DNA of 64,000 nucleotides, from contig NZ_QWDD01000001.1 of the NCBI RefSeq assembly GCF_003722355.1, positions 2,905,001 through 2,969,000 on the forward strand. Reading direction: 5' to 3'. The notes beneath the pieces were generated by a model. It did not search any database, was not told where the DNA came from, and saw only the letters and a list, made by a program, of their open reading frames with translations. This document shows positions 8,921 to 17,946 of this stretch, in pieces (the first letter of the stretch is position 1; each line of letters starts with the position of its first letter). A program made the position numbers and the translations under genes. Source of the stretch: Methylocystis hirsuta (GTDB lineage: Bacteria; Pseudomonadota; Alphaproteobacteria; Rhizobiales; Beijerinckiaceae).

Positions 8921-9868
8921 ATGTCGACGCGATACGATAACGCCGACGATCCCATTCCATTAAGACGCACTGGCGATGGACCGCGCCTGAGCCTCGTCGA
9001 CAGGCTGCGCGGGCTGCTCGGTCTTGCGCCGGGCTCGGTGCGCGAGGACATCGAGGACAGGCTTGAAGAGTCGGCGTGCGACGTGACCCCGCATGAGCGG
9101 GCGCTCTTGAAGAACGTCCTCGGCCTGCACGACATGCGCGTCGCCGACGCGATGATCCCCCGCGCCGACATCGTCGCCATCTCGCTTGACGCGCCGCTGC
9201 GCGAAGCCTTGGAGCTGTTTCGCACCGCCGCCCATTCGCGCCTGCCGGTTTACGCCGATACGCTCGACGATCCGCGCGGGATGATTCATATCCGCGATTT
9301 CGTCAATCATATCGCGTGCTGCGCCGATCGGCGCGAAGACTCCGACGCGACGACCGCCGAACCGAGAAAGATCGATTTCGACACGCCGCTGTCGCAGGCG
9401 AATTTGCTCAAGCCGGTGCTCTTCGTGCCGCGCTCCATGCCGGCGCTCGATCTTTTGATCCGTATGCAGACGACGCGCACGCATCTGGCGCTCGTCATCG
9501 ACGAATATGGCGGCACCGACGGCCTCGTCACCATCGAGGACATCATGGAGATGATCGTCGGCGACATCGAGGACGAACATGACGTCATCGACGAGTCGGG
9601 CTTCGTCGAGCTTGAGAACGGCGATTTCATCATCGACGGGCGCGCCGATCTTGATGAAGTGACGGCGCGGCTCGGCGTCGACTTCAGACTTGAAGACACC
9701 CCCGCCGAGGTGACGACGCTCGGCGGTATGGTCGCGTGGCTCGCCGGCCGCGTCCCGATGCGCGGCGAGATCATCGCGACGCCGGTCGACTCCCACGAGT
9801 TTGAGATCGTCGACGCCGATCCGCGGCGCGTCGGCAAGCTGCGCGTGCGGTCGCGCCGGCCGGCGTGA
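8921..9868 (+). CDS. CBS-domain protein of the HlyC/CorC (YbeX) family
   Basis: 315 aa. After an acidic N-terminal region it has two CBS domains (starting ADAMIPRADIVAISLDAPL near residue 75, and FVPRSMPALDLLIRMQTTR near 168) and a C-terminal CorC_HlyC domain (about 230-310, GFVELENGDFIIDGRADLDE). No membrane segment is present, so it is the short cytosolic YbeX form, not the membrane-anchored CNNM form. The family is tied to Mg/Co efflux and, with ybeZ and ybeY, to ribosome maturation. It lies 9 nt after ybeY and is followed by lnt, as in E. coli. Confidence 0.92.
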   Translation: MSTRYDNADDPIPLRRTGDGPRLSLVDRLRGLLGLAPGSVREDIEDRLEESACDVTPHERALLKNVLGLHDMRVADAMIPRADIVAISLDAPLREALELFRTAAHSRLPVYADTLDDPRGMIHIRDFVNHIACCADRREDSDATTAEPRKIDFDTPLSQANLLKPVLFVPRSMPALDLLIRMQTTRTHLALVIDEYGGTDGLVTIEDIMEMIVGDIEDEHDVIDESGFVELENGDFIIDGRADLDEVTARLGVDFRLEDTPAEVTTLGGMVAWLAGRVPMRGEIIATPVDSHEFEIVDADPRRVGKLRVRSRRPA

Positions 9869-9949
9869 GGCATCCTTCGCACGCGCCCAAAATTGTCTGC
9901 TAAATCCGCGGTAAAGTCGGCCTGCCGATTCGCGGCGGTTCGAGGATCG

Positions 9950-11587
9950 ATGGCGCAGATAGCCGAAATCGCCAGCGCGCGCGCGTCGGCGCCGACTCTT
10001 TTGCAGCGCATTGTCCTCGCCCGCGGCTGGACGCGCCGCGCGATCGCCTTCTGCGCCGGCGCGGCCGGCGCTCTCGCCCTCGCGCCTTTCGATTTCATCC
10101 CGGCCATGTTCGCGCCGCTCACCCTCGCCGTCTGGCTCATCGACGGCGCGGCGGGCGGCGACGACTCGCCGCGCTTTGCCCTCGCCCCGATTCGCTCGGC
10201 GGCCGGCGCCGGCTGGTGGCTGGGCTTCGGCTATTTCGTCGCGGGCCTCTGGTGGATGGGCGCCGCGATGCTCGTCGAAGCCGACCAATTCGCCTGGGCG
10301 CTGCCGCTCGCCGTGTTCGGGCTGCCGGCGGTTCTCGCGGTGTTTCCGGCCGCAGGTTTCGCGCTCGCGCGCCTCTTGTGGTCGCCGAACGGCGCCCGCG
10401 TCTTCGCGCTCGCCGCGGGACTGGGGGCCGCGGAGTGGCTGCGTGGCCATCTGTTCACGGGCTTTCCCTGGAACGATTTCGGCATGGCGCTCGCGAGCGT
10501 TGGGCCAATGGCGCAGACGGCCTCTCTTGTCGGCCTGCACGGGCTCGACATCATCGCCATCGTGATTTTCGCCGCGCCCGCGACGCTCGTCGATCGCGCG
10601 CCCCGCGGCGCCCGCCGCATTCGCGGGACGATGCTCGCCGCGGCGGCGCTCGCCATGCTGATGTTCGCCTATGGCGTGTTTCGGCTGGGCGCCAACAAGA
10701 CGGAATATGTCGACGGCGTGGCGTTGCGCCTGATGCAGCCCAATCTCCCTCAGGATGCGAAATTTCGCCCCGAGAACGGCGCGAAAATCTTGCGTCATTA
10801 TCTCGCGCTCTCGGAACGCGCGACAAACGCGCGGCCGTCCGGCCTCGCCGAGGTCACCCATCTCGTCTGGCCGGAATCGGCGTTTCCCTATGTCATTTCA
10901 CGGCACCCGGAGGCGCTGGCGGCGATCGCCCGCGCGCTCAAGGGCGGCGTTCTTTTGACCGGCGCGGCGCGGGCCGAAGGCGATGGCGACGGACGGCAGG
11001 GCAAGATCTTCAATTCGATCGAGGCGCTAAAGGGAGAGTCGATCGTCGCCTTTTACGACAAGGTTCATCTCGTCCCCTTCGGAGAATATCTGCCGCTGGA
11101 GGACCTGCTGCGGCCGCTTGGAATCAATCACCTCGTTCCGGGCATATGGGACCGCGGCGCGGGGCCGCGCCTTCTCGCGGCGCCCGGTCTGCCGCCAATC
11201 GCGCCGCTCATCTGCTACGAAGCGATTTTCTCGGGCGAGACGGTCCAGCGCGGCGCCGCCGATCGCCCCCTTCTGTTCCTCAACGTCACCAATGACGGAT
11301 GGTTCGGCCGCACGACCGGCCCCTATCAGCATCTGGCCCAGGCCCGCCTGCGCGCGATCGAAGAAGGGCTGCCAATGATCCGCGTCGCCAATACCGGCGT
11401 TTCGGCGATCATCGACGCCTACGGACGCATCCTTCAGTCGCTGCCGCTCGGCGAAGAAGGCCTCATTGACGGACGTCTGCCGAGGGAGGCGGCGCCCACC
11501 GTCTTCGCCACCTATGGCGCGCTGGCGTTCCCAGCGCTCCTTGCTCTCGCGACGGCCATGGCCTTGCTCGGCGTCGCCCGCCGCTAG
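9950..11587 (+). CDS. lnt: Apolipoprotein N-acyltransferase
   Basis: Inner-membrane enzyme that adds the third acyl chain to lipoproteins. The N-terminal half has several membrane segments, including FCAGAAGALALAPFDFIPAM. The C-terminal nitrilase-like domain has the catalytic triad visible as Glu in LVWPESAFPY, Lys in YDKVHLVPFGEYLP and Cys in PLICYEAIFSG. NVTNDGWFGRTTGPYQH is also diagnostic. The ATG at 9950 (545 aa) with GAGG at 9942 is preferred to a TTG at 9893. It ends the miaB-lnt operon. Confidence 0.95.
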   Translation: MAQIAEIASARASAPTLLQRIVLARGWTRRAIAFCAGAAGALALAPFDFIPAMFAPLTLAVWLIDGAAGGDDSPRFALAPIRSAAGAGWWLGFGYFVAGLWWMGAAMLVEADQFAWALPLAVFGLPAVLAVFPAAGFALARLLWSPNGARVFALAAGLGAAEWLRGHLFTGFPWNDFGMALASVGPMAQTASLVGLHGLDIIAIVIFAAPATLVDRAPRGARRIRGTMLAAAALAMLMFAYGVFRLGANKTEYVDGVALRLMQPNLPQDAKFRPENGAKILRHYLALSERATNARPSGLAEVTHLVWPESAFPYVISRHPEALAAIARALKGGVLLTGAARAEGDGDGRQGKIFNSIEALKGESIVAFYDKVHLVPFGEYLPLEDLLRPLGINHLVPGIWDRGAGPRLLAAPGLPPIAPLICYEAIFSGETVQRGAADRPLLFLNVTNDGWFGRTTGPYQHLAQARLRAIEEGLPMIRVANTGVSAIIDAYGRILQSLPLGEEGLIDGRLPREAAPTVFATYGALAFPALLALATAMALLGVARR

Positions 11588-11874
11588 CCATAAAGTCGCT
11601 CCTGCTTCGTCTGGCGTACGATGATCCGCCCGCGGCAAAAAGACGCCGCGTGCATGCTGGCCGAGCGCTTTCCTCGATCGCTGGACCTTGCAATTTTCAT
11701 GGTTCACGGGCCGCGCAGCTATCGGGCAGGCAGGGAAATGTAGACTGTCCTCGCCGGGAAGATCGCCGCCCGGGCGCGCTTAACTGAAATCTTCTTGAAA
11801 TTCATGTACCTACCTGCGATGTAGCTTGCGCGCTTGACCAGGAACCGGCTACAACTGAACAGGAGGCGGTAAAG

Positions 11875-12294
11875 TTGAAGAAGGCGCCAGACCCGATCGA
11901 TCGTCACGTCGGCAGCCGCGTTCGCATGCAGCGTATTCTCATGAAAATGAGTCAGGAGAAGCTTGGAGACGCGCTCGGACTCACTTTTCAGCAAGTGCAG
12001 AAATACGAGAAGGGCGCCAATCGTATCGGCGCCAGCCGCCTGCAACAGATTTCGAAGACTCTGAACGTGCCGCCGTCTTTTTTCTTCGAAGGGGCGCCAA
12101 CGAGCGGCGCGCCAGCGCCGTCCGGCGGATTCGCAGAGGAGTCCTCGTCGCAATATGTCGTCGATTTTTTATCGACGACGGAAGGCCTGCATCTCAACCG
12201 CGCCTTCGCCCGGATCCGCGATCCCAAGGTGCGAAAGCGCGTGCTCGATCTGGTGACGACGCTCGCAGAGCAGTCGCAGCCCGCGCGGGAGTGA
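11875..12294 (+). CDS. XRE-family HTH transcriptional regulator upstream of metK
   Basis: 139 aa with a Cro/CI-type helix-turn-helix at about residues 8-65 ([20 protein letters not shown] then [20 protein letters not shown]). The C-terminal tail is an extension of about 70 residues with no recognised domain. This regulator sits between lnt and metK in many Rhizobiales, where close relatives are known as HTH proteins of the cell-cycle/SAM neighbourhood; the target is not established here. The TTG start at 11875 follows a perfect AGGAGG at 11861-11866. It is preceded by 287 bp without a gene. Confidence 0.88.
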   Translation: MKKAPDPIDRHVGSRVRMQRILMKMSQEKLGDALGLTFQQVQKYEKGANRIGASRLQQISKTLNVPPSFFFEGAPTSGAPAPSGGFAEESSSQYVVDFLSTTEGLHLNRAFARIRDPKVRKRVLDLVTTLAEQSQPARE

Positions 12295-12422
12295 GAAAAT
12301 CTCGTTCTCCAAAACGAACGATTTGGCCTTTTCGGCTTGACGCACCGAACGGGCGCTGGCAGATGAATCCCCCCTGCTCCGCAGTTATTCAACTCTTCCT
12401 CAAAGCCATCGGAGATTTGGAA

Positions 12423-13613
12423 GTGACCCGGAAAAATTATCTTTTCACGAGCGAGTCCGTTTCCGAAGGCCATCCGGACAAGGTTTGCGACCGTATTTCA
12501 GACGAAATCGTTGACGAGTTTTTCCGCGAAGGTTCCAAGGCGGGCATCGATCCCTACGCCATTCGCGTGGCCGCGGAGACTCTCGCGACCACGAATCGAG
12601 TCGTCATCGCCGGAGAAGTGCGCGGGCCGCATATTCCCTTCGATCGCATCATCGAGATCACGCGCGGCGCGATTCGCGCCATCGGCTACGAGCAGCGTGG
12701 GTTCCATTGGAACACCGCCAATGTGGAAGTGCTGCTGCACGAGCAGTCCGTCGACATTGCGCAGGGCGTGGACGCCGCCGGCAACAAGGACGAAGGCGCG
12801 GGCGACCAGGGCATCATGTTCGGCTACGCCGTGCGCGAAACGCCCGAACTGATGCCGGCGCCGATCTATTATTCGCATAAGATTCTGGAGCTGCTTGCCG
12901 AAGCACGCCATAGCGGCAAGGAAAAAGGCCTCGGTCCCGACGCCAAGAGCCAGGTCACGGTGCGCTACGCCGACGGCAAGCCCGTCGAGGCGACGCAGAT
13001 CGTGCTGTCGCACCAACACGTCGACGAGACCCTGTCGCCCGCCGACATTCGCAGCATCGCCGAGCCTTATATCCGCGACGCGCTGCCCGACGGCTGGATC
13101 ACCAACACGACCGTCTGGCACGTCAATCCGACCGGCAAGTTCTACATTGGCGGGCCCGACGGCGACGCCGGCCTCACCGGCCGCAAGATCATCGTCGACA
13201 CCTATGGCGGCGCTGCGCCGCATGGCGGCGGCGCATTCTCCGGCAAGGATCCGACCAAGGTCGATCGTTCGGCCGCTTACGCCGCCCGCTATCTCGCCAA
13301 GAACATCGTTGCGGCCGGGCTCGCCGACCGCTGCACGCTGCAGCTGTCCTACGCGATCGGCGTCGCCGAGCCGCTGTCGATCTATGTCGATCTGCATGGG
13401 ACCGGCCATGTGTGCGAGGAGAAGGTGGAGGAGCTGCTGCCTCAGCTCATTCGCCTCTCGCCGCGCGGGATTCGCGAGCATCTTCAGCTCAACCGGCCGA
13501 TCTACGCCCAGACCTCCTCCTATGGCCATTTCGGCCGCACGCCCGACGCGGACGGCGGCTTCTCCTGGGAGAAGACCGATCTCGTCGACCAGCTGAAGTC
13601 GCATTTCGCGTAA
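12423..13613 (+). CDS. metK: S-adenosylmethionine synthetase
   Basis: Makes SAM from methionine and ATP. 396 aa from a GTG at 12423, with GGAG at 12411. The frame is open upstream, but translation from there would add 44 residues not seen in the family. Motifs: [19 protein letters not shown] at the N-terminus, [12 protein letters not shown] near residue 121, and the P-loop-like [19 protein letters not shown] near 265. SAM made here supplies the neighbouring methyltransferases trmB, trmJ and miaB. A small hairpin (12302-12321) lies in the 128-nt leader, but no known SAM riboswitch was recognised. Confidence 0.96.
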   Translation: MTRKNYLFTSESVSEGHPDKVCDRISDEIVDEFFREGSKAGIDPYAIRVAAETLATTNRVVIAGEVRGPHIPFDRIIEITRGAIRAIGYEQRGFHWNTANVEVLLHEQSVDIAQGVDAAGNKDEGAGDQGIMFGYAVRETPELMPAPIYYSHKILELLAEARHSGKEKGLGPDAKSQVTVRYADGKPVEATQIVLSHQHVDETLSPADIRSIAEPYIRDALPDGWITNTTVWHVNPTGKFYIGGPDGDAGLTGRKIIVDTYGGAAPHGGGAFSGKDPTKVDRSAAYAARYLAKNIVAAGLADRCTLQLSYAIGVAEPLSIYVDLHGTGHVCEEKVEELLPQLIRLSPRGIREHLQLNRPIYAQTSSYGHFGRTPDADGGFSWEKTDLVDQLKSHFA

Positions 13614-13762
13614 GTTCGGCCGGATCGACGAGCGGCTCGAAGGCGAACGCCGCAGCGGGGAAATGCTCTGTCTGTCGCGAGATGGCTCTGTTTGTGACGC
13701 GGGCGCAAGCCAGCGCCACAAAATTGGGCGACGTTTCCAGTGATCGCGGCCATTTAGCGCTT

Positions 13763-14446
13763 ATGAGCGAGACCTCTCAGCAACGCGGCGCTCACGCCCG
13801 TCTCTATGGCCGCTCGAAAGGCAAGGCGCTCCGAAAGCGTCAGGCGGCGCTGATCGACGAGCTCTTGCCGCGTCTGTCGCTCGACCTTGCGCAGCCGCCG
13901 GCGCCTACGGCCCGAGAAAGGCGCCTCGAGATCGGCTTTGGCGGCGGCGAGCATCTGATCGCGGCGGCGAGCGACAGCCCCGAGGTTGAATTCATCGGCT
14001 GCGAGCCCTTCCTCAACGGCGTGGCGAAGCTCCTCGCCCGGATCGACGAGCGTGGACTGACGAATATCCGCCTGCATCAAGGCGACGCCGCAGATGTGCT
14101 CGACTGGCTGCCGGAAGACAGCCTGTCGCGCGTGTATCTGTTCTACCCAGATCCTTGGCCAAAGAGGCGCCATCACAAGAGGCGTTTCGTGGCGCGTGAA
14201 AATCTCGACCGTCTGGCGCGGGCGATGCATGCGGGCGCGGAGCTGCGTTTTGCGACGGATATCGACGATTACGCCGCCTGGACCTTGGCGCGGCTGCGCG
14301 CACACCCAGCCTTCCGCTGGCGCGCGCAGCGCGCCGAGGACTGGCGAACGCCATGGTCAGGCTGGACCCGAACCAAATATGAAGCCAAAGCCATGGCCGA
14401 AGGCCGCGATCCGGTCTATCTGACCTTCGTCCGGGCGCTGCGCTAA
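13763..14446 (+). CDS. trmB: tRNA (guanine-N7-)-methyltransferase
   Basis: Methylates G46 of tRNA. 227 aa from the ATG at 13763 (MSETSQQRGAHARLYGR). Class I methyltransferase motif I is RLEIGFGGGEHLIAAA near residue 55. The diagnostic TrmB motif is YLFYPDPWPKRRHHKRR at about residues 129-145, and TRTKYEAKAMAEG lies at the C-terminus. Longer upstream translations in the same frame run into the metK region and are not supported. metK-trmB adjacency is conserved in Rhizobiales. Confidence 0.95.
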   Translation: MSETSQQRGAHARLYGRSKGKALRKRQAALIDELLPRLSLDLAQPPAPTARERRLEIGFGGGEHLIAAASDSPEVEFIGCEPFLNGVAKLLARIDERGLTNIRLHQGDAADVLDWLPEDSLSRVYLFYPDPWPKRRHHKRRFVARENLDRLARAMHAGAELRFATDIDDYAAWTLARLRAHPAFRWRAQRAEDWRTPWSGWTRTKYEAKAMAEGRDPVYLTFVRALR

Positions 14447-14512
14447 GCCGCCTCCAAGCTACAAAGCCTTCAAAAATCACACGGCCGACGATGACGACAG
14501 GGGGAGAAGCGC

Positions 14513-15406
14513 ATGGTTGAGACGGCGGGAATGGCTAACGCGCCGACGACGCCGGTCGAAACGACCACGGATCGTTTCCGCGCCGACGTTCTCGACGCTT
14601 CGATGCGGCAGATCGTGCTCGTCGATTTTTGGGCCCCATGGTGCGGCCCCTGTCGCCAGCTCGCGCCCGTCATCGAGCGTCTGGCAGCCGCCTCGGCCGG
14701 CAAGATCGCGCTCGTCAAAATGAATATCGACGCCGATCCGCTGATCGCCGATCAGCTCGGCGTCAAGTCGATTCCCGCCGTCGTGGCGTTTCAGCGGGGA
14801 CGACCGATCGATGGTTTCGTCGGCGCGCTGCCCGAAAGTCAAATCAAGGGCTTTCTGGAGCGGCTGATCGGCCCCATCGAGGACGAGGGCGATGCGCTCG
14901 AAGCGGCGCAGGAGATGATCGCGGACGGCGATCTCGCCGGCGCGGAGTCGCTGCTGAGCGAACTCGCCGGCGGCGAACCGCCCAACGCCAAAGCCGCAGC
15001 CGCCTTGCTGCGTCTTTACATCGACTCGGGACGCTTCGATGAGGCCGGGGCGCTCTTTGAGGCCCTTCCCGACGCTATTCGCCGCGACAGCGGCGTCGCG
15101 GCGGCTGGGGCGGCGCTTCAGAACGCCCAGCAGGCCCAGGATCTCGGCGAGATCGACGAGCTGAGAAATCGCGTCAATTTCGATCCCAACGACCTGCAGG
15201 CCTATTTCGATCTCGCGCTCGCGCTCAACGCCAAAGGACTGCGCGAGGAAGCGACGGATGCGCTGCTTGAAATCATCCGCCGCGACCGTAGTTGGAATGA
15301 CGATGGCGCAAGAAGGCAGCTCATTCAGTTTTTTGAGGCGTGGGGACCGATGGACAAGGCGGCCGTGAACGCACGGCGACGACTGTCCACGCTGCTCTAC
15401 TCCTAG
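14513..15406 (+). CDS. Thioredoxin-domain co-chaperone, YbbN/CnoX-like
   Basis: 297 aa: a thioredoxin domain (about residues 20-125) followed by TPR-type repeats (about 130-297). The active site is canonical WCGPC (in FWAPWCGPCRQLAP near residue 42), unlike E. coli CnoX, which lacks a redox-active CxxC. The C-terminal part matches the TPR regions of YbbN (DLAGAESLLSEL, NDLQAYFDLALALNAKG). Proteins of this layout protect substrates from oxidation and hand them to chaperones. It is followed after 16 nt by the LON-domain gene. Confidence 0.9.
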   Translation: MVETAGMANAPTTPVETTTDRFRADVLDASMRQIVLVDFWAPWCGPCRQLAPVIERLAAASAGKIALVKMNIDADPLIADQLGVKSIPAVVAFQRGRPIDGFVGALPESQIKGFLERLIGPIEDEGDALEAAQEMIADGDLAGAESLLSELAGGEPPNAKAAAALLRLYIDSGRFDEAGALFEALPDAIRRDSGVAAAGAALQNAQQAQDLGEIDELRNRVNFDPNDLQAYFDLALALNAKGLREEATDALLEIIRRDRSWNDDGARRQLIQFFEAWGPMDKAAVNARRRLSTLLYS

Positions 15407-15422
15407 GGAGGCGTTCGCCGAA

Positions 15423-16091
15423 ATGAGCCTGAACCGTCCCTACGCCGACATCGACGAATTGCCGAAGGTTCTGCCGCTTTTCCCGCTTTCGGGCGCCATA
15501 TTGCTGCCGCGCGGCGAACTGCCGCTCAATGTTTTTGAGCCGCGCTATCTCGCGATGGTCGACGACGCGATCGCCGGCGCGCGGCTGATCGGCATGATCC
15601 AGCCGCTGCCGGGCGACGAGACGGTCGCCGACGCGACGCAGCTCTATAATGTCGGCTGCGCCGGACGGATCACGCGCCTCGCCGAGACCGGAGACGGCCG
15701 CTATCTCATCACCCTCACCGGCGTGGCGCGGTTTCGCGTTCTCGAGGAGCTTACGGTTCGGACGCAGTACCGGCAGTGTCAGGTCGCATATGACGATTTC
15801 TTGGAGGATTTGACGACGGGCGCCGGCGCCGACGCGGTCGACCGTGAAAGCATGGTGTCAATGTTGCGCAACTTCGCCGAATGTTCGAAACTTGAAGTCG
15901 ACTGGGCGAGCATAGACGCGGCGCCGACGGAGACGCTCGTCAACGCGCTCGCGATGATGTGTCCGTTCGGCGCAAACGACAAGCAGGCGCTGATCGAAGC
16001 CATCGATCTGAAAACCCGCGCGGAAACGCTTATCGCGCTCGCGAAGCTCGATCTCGCGCAACGAGCCGGCGACCGGCCGCAGTGGCATTAA
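15423..16091 (+). CDS. LON substrate-binding (N-terminal) domain protein
   Basis: 222 aa consisting of the LON N-terminal domain only: LPKVLPLFPLSGAILLPRGE, LNVFEPRYLAMVDDAI and GCAGRITRLAETGDGRYLIT are family landmarks. The AAA+ ATPase and Ser-Lys protease parts of Lon are absent, so it is not a protease. This stand-alone form lies between a thioredoxin-TPR gene and a Trm112 gene in many alphaproteobacteria. Exact role unknown; it may bind substrate proteins. Only 16 nt separate it from the previous gene. Confidence 0.88.
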   Translation: MSLNRPYADIDELPKVLPLFPLSGAILLPRGELPLNVFEPRYLAMVDDAIAGARLIGMIQPLPGDETVADATQLYNVGCAGRITRLAETGDGRYLITLTGVARFRVLEELTVRTQYRQCQVAYDDFLEDLTTGAGADAVDRESMVSMLRNFAECSKLEVDWASIDAAPTETLVNALAMMCPFGANDKQALIEAIDLKTRAETLIALAKLDLAQRAGDRPQWH

Positions 16092-16106
16092 AGGAAGTTG
16101 ACGACC

Positions 16107-16331
16107 ATGACTGACGAACGCGATTCCGGCGCCGAGAGATTTGACTCCCCTGCAGAGCCGACGCGGATTGATCCGCGCCTGCTCGAAATCCTCGTCTGCC
16201 CGCTGACGAAGACGACGCTCGAATATGACAGCGCGCGCCAGGAGCTCATTTCGCGCTCGGCGCGGCTTGCCTATCCGATCCGGGACGGCATTCCGATCAT
16301 GCTGCCCGAAGAGGCGCGCCAGATCGACTGA
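16107..16331 (+). CDS. Trm112 family protein
   Basis: 74 aa with the Trm112 core [20 protein letters not shown] and [20 protein letters not shown]. Bacterial Trm112 proteins are thought to activate methyltransferases, as in eukaryotes. Only one Cys of the usual zinc-binding set remains (VCPLTKTTL), so zinc binding is doubtful, as in many alphaproteobacterial forms. The ATG at 16107 is preferred to a TTG at 16098 because AGGA at 16092 gives better spacing. It lies 15 nt after the LON-domain gene. Confidence 0.85.
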   Translation: MTDERDSGAERFDSPAEPTRIDPRLLEILVCPLTKTTLEYDSARQELISRSARLAYPIRDGIPIMLPEEARQID

Positions 16332-16345
16332 CCGGCGCGTCCGCA

Positions 16346-17221
16346 ATGGACGAAACCGCGCCATCCAAGCTTCTGGCGCTTCTCGATCTCGAGGAGGTCG
16401 GACCAGACCGCTTCCGCGGCCACAGCCCGGCCTCTTCCGGCCGTCAGGTCTATGGCGGTCAGGCCGTGGCTCAGGCGCTCGTCGCCGCGACGCGGACGAC
16501 CCCTGGGGACCGTCCTGTTCATTCGCTGCACGGCTATTTCGTCCTCGCCGGCGATCCGTCGATTCCGATCGACTTCGCCGTCGAACGCGTGCGCGACGGC
16601 AAGAGCTTCACGACGCGGCGCTGTAACGCCACGCAGCGCGGACACACGATCTTTTCAATGGAGGCGTCGTTCCAGCGACGCGAAGAAGGTCTTACGCACG
16701 CCGCCCACATGCCGGACGCCCCGGACCCGGAGAGTCTCGACGACGTGCATGCGCTCGTCGAGCGCTTTCGCGCCTTCCTTCCGGAACAGGCCGAGAGCTG
16801 GCTGCAGCGACGAAGCGCGCTCGACATGCGCGTCGTCGCCCCCGACGACGTGTTTTTTCCCGAACGCCGCGCGGCCGGCCAGATGATCTGGTTTCGCGTG
16901 CGCGGCGCGGCGCCAGACGACCCCGCCATTCACACGGCGCTGCTCGCCTATCTTTCCGATATGACGCTGCTCAATACGGCGCTGCTCGTTCACGGCCTTA
17001 CCATCTTCGATCCGAAGATTCAGGTGGCGAGCCTCGATCATGCCCTGTGGGTACACGGGCCGATGCGAGTCGACGAATGGCTGCTCTATGCGCAGCAAAG
17101 CCCGTGGGCCGGCGGCGCGCGCGCCTTGACGCGCGGCCAGATCTTCACCCGCGAGGGACGCCTCGTCGCCTCGGTGAGCCAGGAAGGCCTGGTGCGCCAG
17201 CGCGACTCGATGCGATCCTGA
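16346..17221 (+). CDS. tesB: Acyl-CoA thioesterase II
   Basis: Double-hotdog thioesterase hydrolysing medium- and long-chain acyl-CoA. 291 aa. Landmarks are RFRGHSPASSGRQVYGGQAV near residue 20, HSLHGYFVLAGDP near 58, and the C-terminal half with LAYLSDMTLLNTALLVHG (catalytic Asp) and SLDHALWVHGPMRVDEWLLY. It starts 14 nt after the Trm112 gene and ends just before a strong hairpin. tesB-glnK-amtB order is typical of Rhizobiales. Confidence 0.94.
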   Translation: MDETAPSKLLALLDLEEVGPDRFRGHSPASSGRQVYGGQAVAQALVAATRTTPGDRPVHSLHGYFVLAGDPSIPIDFAVERVRDGKSFTTRRCNATQRGHTIFSMEASFQRREEGLTHAAHMPDAPDPESLDDVHALVERFRAFLPEQAESWLQRRSALDMRVVAPDDVFFPERRAAGQMIWFRVRGAAPDDPAIHTALLAYLSDMTLLNTALLVHGLTIFDPKIQVASLDHALWVHGPMRVDEWLLYAQQSPWAGGARALTRGQIFTREGRLVASVSQEGLVRQRDSMRS

Positions 17222-17225
17222 GCAG

Positions 17226-17244
17226 CTGCCTACACTGTAGGCAG
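17226..17244 (+). terminator. Hairpin directly after tesB
   Basis: CTGCCTAC-ACT-GTAGGCAG is a perfect 8-bp stem with a 3-nt loop, beginning 5 nt after the tesB stop. No T-run follows, so it may act as a weak or Rho-assisted terminator or as a 3'-end stabiliser. Confidence 0.4.
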
Positions 17245-17914
<670 letters not shown>

Positions 17915-17946
17915 TCGCCTCCCCGCAACATCAGGAGCTCTCACAC

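Noticed and set aside
8960..10861. 633-aa open frame opposite corC and lnt
   Set aside because: Antisense to two well-recognised genes with clear motifs; low-complexity Arg/Glu/Ala composition.
12295..12422. SAM riboswitch in the metK leader
   Set aside because: A small TCGTTC/GAACGA hairpin is present, but none of the conserved SAM-II or SAM/SAH cores could be recognised.
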